Positions 16,964 through 24,758 of a stretch of 64,000 nt of DNA are shown here, in pieces. The DNA is from Streptomyces kaniharaensis (GTDB taxonomy: Bacteria; Actinomycetota; Actinomycetes; Streptomycetales; Streptomycetaceae). Both the position numbers and the translations under genes were made by a program. Within the stretch, counting starts at the first letter, position 1; every line of letters begins with the position of its first letter. The stretch covers positions 715,834-779,833 of the forward strand of contig NZ_WBOF01000003.1 of NCBI RefSeq assembly GCF_009569385.1. Reading direction: 5' to 3'. Below the pieces are notes generated by a model. It searched no databases and was not told where the DNA came from. It worked only from the letters and a program-made list of their open reading frames with translations.

Positions 16964-18400
16964 ATGACGATGCACCGCCGACGGTTTCTGACGAGTATGG
17001 GCCTGGGTCTGACCGGGGTGGCCGCTCTCGGCGCCCTGTCCGCGTGCGACAACAACGAGGACGGGGACGGTGCGGCGGGCGAGAGCACACCGTCGGCCCC
17101 GTCCGGCTCGTCTTCGCCCGGCCGCAGCGGGGTGATCGTCGTCGGAGCCGGGATCAGCGGTCTTGCCGCCGCCCGTTATCTGGCCGGCAAGGGCAAGGAC
17201 GTCCTGCTGCTCGAAGCGCGCAACCGGATCGGCGGCCGGATCTGGACCAGCGAACAGTGGGCGGGCGTGCCGGTCGACCTCGGGGCGTCGTGGATCCACG
17301 GCACTGACAAGAACCCGATCACCGACCTGGCCAACAAGGCGGGCGCGCGGATGGTCACGACCGACTCCGAGAGCGCCACCGACTACCTGGCCAACGGGCA
17401 CCAGGCCGATGACGCCGCGGAACAGGCGATCCAGCGATGGCGCAAGGCCACCGCACAGGCGCTGGCCACCAACCAGGACAAGAACGAGGACCAGAAGGAC
17501 ACCTCCGTGCGCAGTGTCGTCGAACGCGCGCTGAACTGGCCGACGCTGTCGAACGACGACAAGTCCCTGGTCTCCTTCGCGCTGAACGACTACGAGCACG
17601 AGTACGCCGGCAGTGTGAACGACATGTCGGCGCTGTACTTCGACAGCGACAAGAAGATCAACGGCAAGGACGTGCTGTTCCCGGGCGGCTACCACCAGAT
17701 CACCGATCTGCTGGCCAAGGGGCTGACCGTGCGCACCGAGCACGTCGTCCAGCAGATCGACTGGGACTCCGGCGGCGTGACGGTCACCACCGACAAGGGC
17801 GCGTTCCAGGGCGACCACGTGGTGGTGACCCTGCCGCTCGGGGTGCTGCAAAGCGGCACGGTGAAGTTCGGCCCCGGCCTCCCCGCCGACAAGCAGGCCG
17901 CCATCGGCAAACTCGGCATGGGGGTGCTCAACAAGTGCTACCTACGCTTCCCCAAGGTGTTCTGGGCGGACACCGACTGGCTGATGTGCGTGCCGAACCT
18001 GGACAAGTACGGGCAGTGGGAGCAGTGGATCAACGGCAACCGCGCCGTCGGCCAGCCGGTGCTGCTCGGGTTCAACGCCGCCGACTTCGGGCGCACGATC
18101 GAGGGCTGGAGCGACGCCCAGATCGTCGCCGGCGCCATGGGAACACTGAAGACGATCTATGGCGGCAACATTCCCCAGCCGACCGACTTCCAGATCACCC
18201 GCTGGGCGTCCGATCCGTACGCGCGAGGCTCCTACTCGTTCAACAAGGTCGGCTCCACCCCGGCCATGCGCGACCAGCTCGCGGCCCGAATCGGTGACCG
18301 GGTGCACTTCGCCGGCGAGGCGACCCAACGGGACTCCTTCGCGACCGTGCACGGCGCCTACCTGTCGGGAATCCGCGCAGCCGAGGAAATCGCCGGCTGA
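16964..18400 (+). CDS. Exported flavin monoamine oxidase family protein
   Basis: A 478-residue FAD amine oxidase. The N-terminus has a twin-arginine signal (HRRRFLTSMGLG) running into a lipobox LSAC (Cys about residue 27), followed by an acidic, Ser/Pro-rich spacer. This suggests a Tat-exported lipoprotein anchored outside the membrane. The FAD dinucleotide fold VVGAGISGLAAARYLA and the GGRIWTS motif follow; the C-terminus has the family's flavin-contacting VHFAGEATQ and HGAYLSGIRAAEEI. It likely oxidises amines or polyamines with release of H2O2; the substrate is unknown. It is divergent from a TetR regulator that may control it. Confidence 0.9.
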   Translation: MTMHRRRFLTSMGLGLTGVAALGALSACDNNEDGDGAAGESTPSAPSGSSSPGRSGVIVVGAGISGLAAARYLAGKGKDVLLLEARNRIGGRIWTSEQWAGVPVDLGASWIHGTDKNPITDLANKAGARMVTTDSESATDYLANGHQADDAAEQAIQRWRKATAQALATNQDKNEDQKDTSVRSVVERALNWPTLSNDDKSLVSFALNDYEHEYAGSVNDMSALYFDSDKKINGKDVLFPGGYHQITDLLAKGLTVRTEHVVQQIDWDSGGVTVTTDKGAFQGDHVVVTLPLGVLQSGTVKFGPGLPADKQAAIGKLGMGVLNKCYLRFPKVFWADTDWLMCVPNLDKYGQWEQWINGNRAVGQPVLLGFNAADFGRTIEGWSDAQIVAGAMGTLKTIYGGNIPQPTDFQITRWASDPYARGSYSFNKVGSTPAMRDQLAARIGDRVHFAGEATQRDSFATVHGAYLSGIRAAEEIAG

Positions 18401-18765
18401 ATCAGCCGACCCCGCGACGAGACGCCGGCTTGTGCCCGCCGCGCGGGCGGCACAGTACGACCACGTTTCGTCCACCGAGGCCCCCGCGGGCGACCCCCGA
18501 CGCCTGCGGGAGGGCAGCCCCCGCCGGTGCGTACCCCCGGACGCACCGGCGAGGGCTCCACAGGCCTGTCCCTTGTGCAGGCCGCCGGCTGGTGCCCTCA
18601 TGACAGGCCGAAACGCCCGCGCGACCGGTCGACGGGCCCGACGCGGACAGCCACCACCGGATATGATCCGCTGCGATTCCGGACGCTGGCACACAACCGG
18701 GGCGCACTGCCGCCGCACCCGTTCCACCGCGTCCCGTACCCTCGCACGACCCGCTGGGAGCCAGC
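18401..18765. other. Intergenic region, no gene seen
   Basis: The 365 bp between the amine oxidase and kinase genes show only short, low-quality reading frames on both strands. It presumably holds the terminator of the former and the promoter of the latter; no clear hairpin or consensus promoter was recognised. Confidence 0.4.
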
Positions 18766-20409
18766 ATGACCGCACACCGTTATGGCGCCCAGCCGCCCTC
18801 CGCCTTCGAGGCGCTGTCCCCCGAGGACCCCCGCGAGGTCGGCGGCTACCGCCTGTGCGCCCGGCTCGGCGCCGGCGGGATGGGCCGGGTCTACCTGGCC
18901 TACACCCCCGGCGGGCGCCCGGTCGCGCTCAAGGTGGTCCGGCCCGAACTCGCCGAGGACCCCGAGTTCCGGCACCGTTTCGCCCAGGAGGTCGCCAGCG
19001 CCCGGCGCATCCACGGCCTCTACACCGCCCAGGTCGTCGACGCGGGCACCGACGCCGACGCCCCCTGGCTCGCCACCACGTTTGTAGCCGGCCCCTCCCT
19101 CCACCAGGTCGTCCGCCGCCACGGCCCGCTGCCCGAACGCACCGTACTGCTCCTGCTCGCAGGCATCGCCGAGGCCCTGCAGGCGATCCACGCCACCGGC
19201 GTCGTCCACCGCGACCTCAAACCCGGCAACGTCCTCGTCGCCGCCGACGGCCCCCGCGTCATCGACTTCGGCATCGCCCGCGCCGCCGACGCCAGCCCGC
19301 TCACCGGCACCGGCCTGCGCATCGGCTCGCCCGGCTTCATGGCCCCCGAACAGGCCCTCGGACTGCCCGTCACCCCGGCCACCGACGTCTTCGCCCTCGG
19401 TGCCCTGACCGCCTTCATAGCCTCCGGAAGGACCCCTTTCGGCGACGGGCCCGAGCCGATCTCGCTCTACCGGGCGGTACACGAGGAGCCCGACCTGTCC
19501 GCGCTTCCGCACGGCCTGCACGACCTCGTCCGGCACTGCCTGGCCAAGAGCCCCGAGGACCGGCCGGGCACCGCCTGGCTGGTGGAAGCCGCCCGCCGCC
19601 ACCCCGCCACCGGCGGCGAACTGCGTTTCTCCGACGGCTGGCTGCCCCGGCAGGTCAGCAGCGAACTGAACCGTCACAGCGACCTCCCGACCACGCCCGC
19701 ACCGCCCGCCACCATCCTCGACCCGGCCGGCGCCGGGGCCGCACCCGTCCCGCCCGCCCCGGCACCCACCCGCCGGGAGACGGAGCCGGCCCGCCCGGGC
19801 TCAGTCCCCGCCGGTAGCCGCCGAGCCGCGAGAACCGCGGGCCGGGGCGCCCGCACGGCGCTCCTGACGACTACGGCCCTCCTCGTCGGCGCAGCGGCGA
19901 CGTTCTTCCTGCTCGACTACTTCGAGTACTTCGACGACTCCGCCGAACAACCCGCTGCCGCCACCAGCAGCCTCCCCCCGTCCACCGCACCCGCCCCCGC
20001 CTCTTCCTCCGCGTCCCCGCAGCAGGCCGCTGTCTCCGGCTACACCGTCGCCTACACGGACCGCGAACTCACCTCTCCCGACCACGACCACGAGTTCGAC
20101 ATCAAAGCCGGGAAGGTGACCCAGGACGCCTCCGCCTGGTACCTGGCCCGTCAGTCCGGAGCCTTCGTCATCCCGGAGGACAGCGACGCCTACATCGCGC
20201 CCGCCGGACCTCTCACGCTCTCCGACTGCCTCAAGGGCGTCGAAGCCGAGCCCACCTCCACCCTGCCCTTTGCCGCCCTTCGTGCCGACCGCAGCTTCTG
20301 TGTCCGCTCTCCCGGCGGTCAGGACATCGCCGTCGTCCGCACGCTCACCACCGCCACGAGCGACGGTCCGGTCAAGGTCTCCATCACCTACTACCGCCGT
20401 TCGGCCTGA
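18766..20409 (+). CDS. Membrane-anchored serine/threonine protein kinase
   Basis: A 547-residue PknB-type kinase. The N-terminal kinase domain (about residues 25-290) has the glycine loop LGAGGMGRVY, the ATP-anchoring Lys56 in VALKVV, catalytic HRDLKPGN, the metal-binding DFGIA and MAPEQ in the activation segment, so all catalytic residues are present. A Pro/Ala linker leads to one membrane helix (about 365-387) and an extracytoplasmic domain of ~150 residues with two cysteines (DCLKG, FCVRS) that could form a disulfide. No PASTA repeats are seen, so the sensed signal is unknown. It is convergent with the nitroreductase gene, with a hairpin between them. Confidence 0.92.
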   Translation: MTAHRYGAQPPSAFEALSPEDPREVGGYRLCARLGAGGMGRVYLAYTPGGRPVALKVVRPELAEDPEFRHRFAQEVASARRIHGLYTAQVVDAGTDADAPWLATTFVAGPSLHQVVRRHGPLPERTVLLLLAGIAEALQAIHATGVVHRDLKPGNVLVAADGPRVIDFGIARAADASPLTGTGLRIGSPGFMAPEQALGLPVTPATDVFALGALTAFIASGRTPFGDGPEPISLYRAVHEEPDLSALPHGLHDLVRHCLAKSPEDRPGTAWLVEAARRHPATGGELRFSDGWLPRQVSSELNRHSDLPTTPAPPATILDPAGAGAAPVPPAPAPTRRETEPARPGSVPAGSRRAARTAGRGARTALLTTTALLVGAAATFFLLDYFEYFDDSAEQPAAATSSLPPSTAPAPASSSASPQQAAVSGYTVAYTDRELTSPDHDHEFDIKAGKVTQDASAWYLARQSGAFVIPEDSDAYIAPAGPLTLSDCLKGVEAEPTSTLPFAALRADRSFCVRSPGGQDIAVVRTLTTATSDGPVKVSITYYRRSA

Positions 20410-20420
20410 CCCAGTCGCGC

Positions 20421-20440
20421 CCGGGTCTTGTACGACCCGG
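20421..20440. terminator. Hairpin between convergent kinase and nitroreductase genes
   Basis: CCGGGTC and GACCCGG arms with a 6-nt loop lie 12 bp after the kinase stop. No T-tract follows, as is common in streptomycetes. It could serve both converging genes. Confidence 0.45.
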
Positions 20441-20548
20441 CCCGGGGCCCGTACGCGACCAGTCCACCCGCGAACGCTGGGAAGCAGATCACACGGCCTG
20501 CTCGGCCAAGGCGTCGGCCTGCTCGAACGGGCCTACGAGGAACGTCCT

Positions 20549-21541
20549 CTACTCCGCTGGCGGATCGAGGGTGTCCTCCACCGGGCGGCGCGGGCTGGCG
20601 GTACCGGGCGGGCCGTAGCCCAGGCGCAGGACCAGCTGGACGTGGGCGGGCCCGTCGGCGGGGTCGCGCAGGCGCCAGCGCGTCTCGGGGATCTCGACGG
20701 CCTGGTGCAGGACGGAGGCGCGCAGGCCGTGGACGGTGGCGAGCAGCCAGACGCGTTCCAGTGCCTGTCCGGTGCGCAGCCAGTCGGCTTGGTGGTCGAG
20801 GTGGGTGGTGAGGGTGGCGAGTTGGGGCAGGGCCTCGAAGCGTTCGGCGGGGGTGGTGTGGCGCGGTGGGTGGCCGGTGAAGCCGCGCATCGGGACGCGG
20901 GCGTCGCGGTCGTGGGAGCCGAGGGCGGTGAGGGGGATGCCGTCGTAGGAGGGTTCGAGGCGCAGCCAGTGGCGGGTTTCGGCTTCGCGGGTGACGTCGG
21001 CGGCGATGCGGGCCTCGGCTTCGGAGGTGAGGGCGAGGACGCGGCGTACGCCGTGCTCTTCGAGCATGCTGAGTGTGACGCCTTCGTCCTGGGCTGCGGT
21101 GATGAGGTCGGCGACGAGTGCCTCGGGGACGTCCCGGTTGGTGAACGGCTGCCGGCTGGAGTGGCGCCTCGCGATGGCCGGGTAGAGGTCGGCTCCGAGG
21201 GGCTGTGACCAGTCGGTCGGTGCGGAGAGGTCGAGGACGGCTCGCGGCTGCGCGCCTTCACCGGCCGGCAGCAGCCGGACGGCGGCCTCGCGGCCGAGGT
21301 GGGCGGCGGCCACGCGCAGGTTGAACAGGGCGGCGCCGATCGAGATGTGCAGCGCCCTGCCGTCGGGGTCGGCGGCCGGGACGGCCCGGCGCAGGTCTGC
21401 GTGGACCTCCAGTCCTCGCAGGTCGGGCGTCGGGCGGAAACGCCAGGGCTGGCTGTTGTGCAGTGAGGGCGCCGCGCCGCCGGCTTCGGCCAGCAGGCGC
21501 AGATCCGCAGTGGTGAGGGCGGCTTCGGTTGTCATGGTCAC
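20549..21541 (-). CDS. Acg-family nitroreductase-like protein
   Basis: A 330-residue protein of the Acg/Rv2032-like branch of the FMN nitroreductase fold. It opens with the family motif AAPSLHNSQPWRF, which in classical nitroreductases contacts FMN. Two halves each resemble a nitroreductase domain (second half near TALGSHDRDARVP), as in Acg proteins, which in mycobacteria are thought to sequester flavin rather than reduce nitro groups. Rv2032 is one of the most strongly induced DosR-regulon genes. A near-perfect GGGCC-N4-GGCCC box lies 64 bp upstream, a typical activator position, which supports membership of the same regulon. Confidence 0.87.
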   Translation of the reverse strand: MTMTTEAALTTADLRLLAEAGGAAPSLHNSQPWRFRPTPDLRGLEVHADLRRAVPAADPDGRALHISIGAALFNLRVAAAHLGREAAVRLLPAGEGAQPRAVLDLSAPTDWSQPLGADLYPAIARRHSSRQPFTNRDVPEALVADLITAAQDEGVTLSMLEEHGVRRVLALTSEAEARIAADVTREAETRHWLRLEPSYDGIPLTALGSHDRDARVPMRGFTGHPPRHTTPAERFEALPQLATLTTHLDHQADWLRTGQALERVWLLATVHGLRASVLHQAVEIPETRWRLRDPADGPAHVQLVLRLGYGPPGTASPRRPVEDTLDPPAE

Positions 21542-21604
21542 TCACTCCCCGCCGGCTGGAAGCGCCGGTGATACAAGCATCGCCCGGACGTGAGCTCCGG
21601 GCGA

Positions 21605-21618
21605 GGGCCCGACAGCCC
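21605..21618. promoter_or_regulatory. Near-perfect GGGCC-N4-GGCCC box upstream of the Acg-like gene
   Basis: GGGCC-CGAC-AGCCC matches 9 of 10 fixed positions and ends 64 bp before the nitroreductase start codon on the minus strand. The Acg homologue being a classic DosR target makes this one of the more persuasive sites. Confidence 0.5.
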
Positions 21619-21667
21619 TGCCCTGGGCCGGCGGACGTGCGGCCTGATGCGCCGATGACGGGCATCT

Positions 21668-21865
21668 TCAGCGGGAGGCGGACGCCAGCAGTTCGATGTG
21701 GCCGCTGCGCAGGTGGTTGCAGTGGCCGTCGGTGAACTCCAGCCGAAGGCTGTGGTCCGCAGGGACGTCCACGACCACGGCGCTCTCGATCGTGCCGTAC
21801 GACGATTCGCGGTACACGCACACGCGGTCGCCGATGTGGAACTCCGCCGTCTCCGAGATGATCAC
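21668..21865 (-). CDS. Small conserved-looking protein, SH3-like beta fold suspected
   Basis: Encodes 65 residues starting at GTG 21865, with AGAAGG about 9 nt upstream. The sequence (FHIGDRVCVYRESSYGTI...AVVVDVPADHSLRLEF...) has alternating hydrophobic residues and a GDRV entry typical of small SH3-like or DUF1918-type barrels, but I cannot assign a named family. It is oriented away from the OsmC/CBS/Hsp20 operon, with a regulatory box between the two, so it may belong to the same stimulon. The function is unknown. Confidence 0.65.
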   Translation of the reverse strand: MIISETAEFHIGDRVCVYRESSYGTIESAVVVDVPADHSLRLEFTDGHCNHLRSGHIELLASASR

Positions 21866-22044
21866 CGTTTCACCTTCTCTTCCCCTGAGGGGATACGTCC
21901 ACAGTGACGTATACGGTGCGGTGGCCCCGAGAGGCTCAGGGCCCCTGTGTGGGGGTCTCCACCGCCCTTGTCCGCCGGCGCGTCCGACCCTTACCGGGCA
22001 GGCCCTGACCGCCCCGGCGGACCCGACCGATGGGGCCCAGTGGC

Positions 22045-22058
22045 GGGCCGAACGGCCC
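22045..22058. promoter_or_regulatory. GGGCC-N4-GGCCC box before the OsmC-CBS-Hsp20 operon
   Basis: A perfect GGGCC-GAAC-GGCCC, identical including the spacer to the box at 2337, lies 84 bp before the OsmC-family start codon. It sits between divergent genes and could also act on the small gene at 21865. It is the regulatory signature shared with the ppsA, hydrogenase/SulP, Usp and Acg-like genes. Confidence 0.58.
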
Positions 22059-22141
22059 TGCCCCCGCGCGCCACTCGGCCGTCTCCTGGACAGCAGAGGC
22101 CCGGTTGACCGTGCCGGGACGTGAACACCGGAGGCACGGCC

Positions 22142-22804
22142 GTGCTGACCGACGACGCTCGCACCACCACCCAGCAGCTCATGCACACCGCCTGCGGGCG
22201 GACCATCGCGGTGTCCCGGTTCGCCCCGGAGGTCCTGCCGGATGTCGGCCGCGTCGTCCTCGACACGGCCTGCGAACCGTACGACACGGACGAGGTCTGG
22301 GCCTCGCTCACCCCGGCCGAGGCCAGGCAGCTGGCGGGGATGCTGCTCCGCCAGGCCGCCGCCGTCGAGAACCCCCACTCGCTGCGGCCCGGGCGGATCG
22401 AGGTGGATCCAGTGGCGGGCGACCTGTACGCCATCGGCCTTCGGTCGCACGCCCTGGCGGTCGACCAGCCCGCCCAGGCCGGAGGCGGCGACGCCGCACC
22501 GACCCCGGTCGAGCTGTGCGCCTCCGCGCTGGCCTCCTGTACGGCCCACTACGCCGGCGGCTACCTCGACCGGCACGGTCTCAGCCGCGACGGTCTCCAC
22601 GTCACCGCCGACTACACCATGGCCCGGGATCGCCCGGCCCGGATCGCCTCGGTGTCCATCGAGGTCACCGCCCCCAGCCTGCCACCGGAGCGGGCGCCCG
22701 GGCTGCTCGCGGTCATCCGCCACTGCACGGTGAAGAACACGCTCGACAACCCGCCGGATGTCACGGTCTCACTGAACGACACCGGAGAGGCCCTGGTGTC
22801 ATGA
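22142..22804 (+). CDS. OsmC-family protein with extra N-terminal domain
   Basis: A 220-residue protein. The C-terminal ~130 residues form an OsmC/Ohr-like domain with PVELCASALASCTAHY; the two cysteines fit the thiol-peroxidase pair of the family, which detoxifies organic hydroperoxides. The first ~85 residues (CGRTIAVSRFAPEV...SLTPAEARQLAGMLLRQA) are a separate helical module that I do not recognise and that ordinary OsmC proteins lack. GTG 22142 is chosen because GGAGG at 22130-22134 is 7 nt upstream; GTG 22121 is less well placed. The stop overlaps the CBS gene start (ATGA), so the operon is coupled. Confidence 0.82.
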   Translation: MLTDDARTTTQQLMHTACGRTIAVSRFAPEVLPDVGRVVLDTACEPYDTDEVWASLTPAEARQLAGMLLRQAAAVENPHSLRPGRIEVDPVAGDLYAIGLRSHALAVDQPAQAGGGDAAPTPVELCASALASCTAHYAGGYLDRHGLSRDGLHVTADYTMARDRPARIASVSIEVTAPSLPPERAPGLLAVIRHCTVKNTLDNPPDVTVSLNDTGEALVS

Positions 22805-23229
22805 AGGCGGTGGACATGATGACCGCACCGCCGGTCACCGTCGGCCCCACGGCGACGGCCTTCGAGGCAGCGCTGCGAATGGAGCAGGAGGCGATCGGCT
22901 GCGTCCTCGTCACGGACCGGGACGGCCAGCTGTGCGGCATCCTCACCGACCGCGACCTGACCCTCCGCGGGCTGGCCCACGGGGTCGACTACGGGCGGCT
23001 GGTCGCGGACCTCATGACCGCACCGGTCACCACCGTGGGCGCCGACGACGACCTCGACACCGCGTACCGCACCTTCCGAAGCGCCGGCGTCCGACGCCTC
23101 CCTGTACTCGACGACGGCCGCCCGATCGGCATGCTCACGGTCGACGACCTGCTGCGCGACGTCGTCCAGCGGCTTTTCGACCTGCTCATTCCCGTCTCCC
23201 GCAGCGTGCTGCGCGAGAACGTGGTCTGA
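22801..23229 (+). CDS. Two-CBS-domain protein (Hrp1-like)
   Basis: A 142-residue protein made of two CBS motifs: KAVDMMTAPPVTVGPTATAF with GILTDRDLTLRGLA (about residues 1-60), and VADLMTAPVTTVGADDDL with GMLTVDDLLRDV (about 65-125). CBS pairs bind adenine nucleotides. The mycobacterial relative Rv2626c (hypoxic response protein 1) is a dominant DosR-regulon product, although it does not bind AMP. The start ATG overlaps the OsmC stop by 4 nt. The Hsp20 gene follows after 44 bp. The exact ligand and target are unknown. Confidence 0.9.
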   Translation: MKAVDMMTAPPVTVGPTATAFEAALRMEQEAIGCVLVTDRDGQLCGILTDRDLTLRGLAHGVDYGRLVADLMTAPVTTVGADDDLDTAYRTFRSAGVRRLPVLDDGRPIGMLTVDDLLRDVVQRLFDLLIPVSRSVLRENVV

Positions 23230-23273
23230 CCAGCACCAAGGAAACATCACAACCTGTCCCGTGGGAGGCCATC

Positions 23274-23702
23274 ATGGCCAGTGACCTGCTCAGAAGATTC
23301 CCCTTCGGCTACTGGTGGCCGTCCCTGCCAGACCTCCTCGAAGACTTCCCCGTCGACCTCCGCATGCCGGTCGGCGAGCACATGCTCCGCATCGAGGAGT
23401 CCGAGACCGACGGCGTCTACCAGCTCAAGGCCGAACTCCCCGGCGTCGACCCCGACAAGGACATCACGATCAGCGTTGGCGACGGCGTCCTGACGGTCCA
23501 GGCCGAGCGCGCGGAGGAGAAGAAGGAGAAGCAGCGCTCCGAGTTCCGCTACGGCTCGTTCACCCGCAGCGTCCGCCTGCCCGCCGGCGTCCGCGAGGAG
23601 GAAGTCACCGCCGTGTACGACCAGGGTGTCCTGACCGTCCGCGCGCCGATCGGCGAGGCCGGGAAGCCCGCCCGCAAGGTCGAGATCACCCGAGGCGGCT
23701 GA
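23274..23702 (+). CDS. Hsp20/alpha-crystallin family small heat-shock protein
   Basis: A 142-residue ATP-independent holdase chaperone. The alpha-crystallin domain runs from about residue 38 to 130, with YQLKAELPGVDPDKDI, the GDGVLTVQAER strand, FTRSVRLPAGV and the hallmark AVYDQGVLTVRAP near the end. The short N-terminus has FPFGYWWPSLPDLL, likely for oligomer assembly. It resembles mycobacterial HspX (Acr), the best-known DosR-induced protein. GGGAGG precedes the ATG. It is the last gene of the OsmC-CBS-Hsp20 unit, followed by a perfect hairpin terminator. Confidence 0.95.
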   Translation: MASDLLRRFPFGYWWPSLPDLLEDFPVDLRMPVGEHMLRIEESETDGVYQLKAELPGVDPDKDITISVGDGVLTVQAERAEEKKEKQRSEFRYGSFTRSVRLPAGVREEEVTAVYDQGVLTVRAPIGEAGKPARKVEITRGG

Positions 23703-23719
23703 TCCCCGCCCCTGACCGG

Positions 23720-23742
23720 GCCCGGGGCACCGTGCCCCGGGC
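23720..23742 (+). terminator. Hairpin terminator after Hsp20
   Basis: Perfect 10-bp arms GCCCGGGGCA and TGCCCCGGGC flank a 3-nt loop, 18 bp after the Hsp20 stop. There is no T-run. It marks the right end of the stress block. Confidence 0.7.
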
Positions 23743-23891
23743 TCAGCGCGCCCCGGAGGCCCGAAGATGACCACGAAGACCACAACACCAACGCGCACCA
23801 AGCAGGACCCGGGTGTGTCCAGGCACCGTAATCGGCGGTAACGAAGGGTGACGGGCATCGTTGGCATGGTGTGCGAGTTGTCAACGAGCCT

Positions 23892-23980
23892 GTGAGCGTG
23901 GTGCTTTCTGGCCTGTCGGCGCTCGTCATCGAGGAGGTGGCAGACGAGGACGGCCTGATCCGGGTGACGGCGCGGACAAG
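23892..23980 (+). pseudogene. ISL3-family transposase N-terminal remnant
   Basis: Reads VLSGLSALVIEEVADEDGLI and then RVTARTS, the typical N-terminus of streptomycete ISL3 transposases (which continue into a cysteine zinc motif). The match stops exactly where the left inverted repeat of the next element begins, and the rest of the gene is not found on the other side, so it is a truncated scar. Confidence 0.65.
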
Positions 23981-24088
23981 TGAGGAAGTTCCATCGTGAT
24001 TCGTGCAGGTCACCGGCCCTGGTGTGACAAGTGGTTGGGGTGCTCGCGCAGCTCATCACGGTGATCGTCGCGCGGAGATCATCCGTCA
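23981..24088 (+). repeat. Left terminal inverted repeat
   Basis: Begins TGAGGAAGTT and ends GATCATCCGTCA. It matches the reverse complement of 25593-25700, with mismatches concentrated in a 6-bp block near 24031-24036. Confidence 0.8.
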
Positions 24089-24183
24089 GCCTTTCTGGCT
24101 GTCTTCCCGGGATCTCCTGCACGCTGTGTGCCGGTCCCCTACTGTGCGAGCAGGGGCTGTGGTGGGCCCGCGCGGGAGGGGAT

Positions 24184-24687
24184 ATGGCTCAGAACCTGAT
24201 GGTGTGGCTGCTGGAGCGCCGCGTGGTGCTGGAAGAACGCGTTGAGCGGCTGCGCAAGCAGCTGGCAGACACCGAGGCCGAAGTGGCTCGGTTGGAGGCC
24301 GCTGAGGTCGTCTACCGGCAGTACCAGGAGGACGCTGACGCCGGGCATCCCGACGCCGAGGCCTGGCAGCAGGCCCTGGAGGAGGCCACCGGCGGAGAAC
24401 CCGCCGCGCCCGCGCCCGGCGCCGGTGTGACGCCGGGCGCCGCAGGCCAGCTGCTGATCCCGCACTGCGGCCAGGACAGCGGCCCGCAGGACCTGCCGGC
24501 CGACTATCAGGCGATCATGGGGATCGTCGCGGACGGCGACGGCCCGCTGCAGGCCAAGGACGTGGCCCGTGAGCTGGGACTGGATCCGGTGCCGGCGAAG
24601 GTGGAGCCGGTGCGCGGGAAGCTGCGCAAGCTGGCCGAACGCGGCTGGATCACCCGAACCGCGGCCGGACGCTACCTGCCCCGGTAG
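24184..24687 (+). CDS. IS passenger protein: coiled coil plus winged-helix-like domain
   Basis: A 167-residue protein with GGGAGGGG before the ATG. Residues ~5-50 form a heptad-rich coiled coil (LEERVERLRKQLADTEAEVARLE). An Ala/Pro linker follows, then a C-terminal ~65-residue segment (YQAIMGIVADGDGPLQAKDV...KLRKLAERGWI) with the pattern of a winged helix: repeated helices and a final basic RTAAGRYLPR wing. It could help the transposase bind the long repeats or regulate it. The reading frame extends upstream into the repeat, but this ATG has the ribosome site. I do not know a named family. Confidence 0.7.
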   Translation: MAQNLMVWLLERRVVLEERVERLRKQLADTEAEVARLEAAEVVYRQYQEDADAGHPDAEAWQQALEEATGGEPAAPAPGAGVTPGAAGQLLIPHCGQDSGPQDLPADYQAIMGIVADGDGPLQAKDVARELGLDPVPAKVEPVRGKLRKLAERGWITRTAAGRYLPR

Positions 24688-24758
24688 GGCGCGCGGTCCC
24701 GGAATAACGGCCGATTCCCGCCGCAACACGGCTTACCCCGGCGGGAGTTGGGAAGCTC

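Noticed and set aside
24031..24183. Longer N-terminus for the IS passenger protein
   Set aside because: It would read through the inverted repeat with unlikely sequence; the ATG at 24184 has a strong ribosome site.
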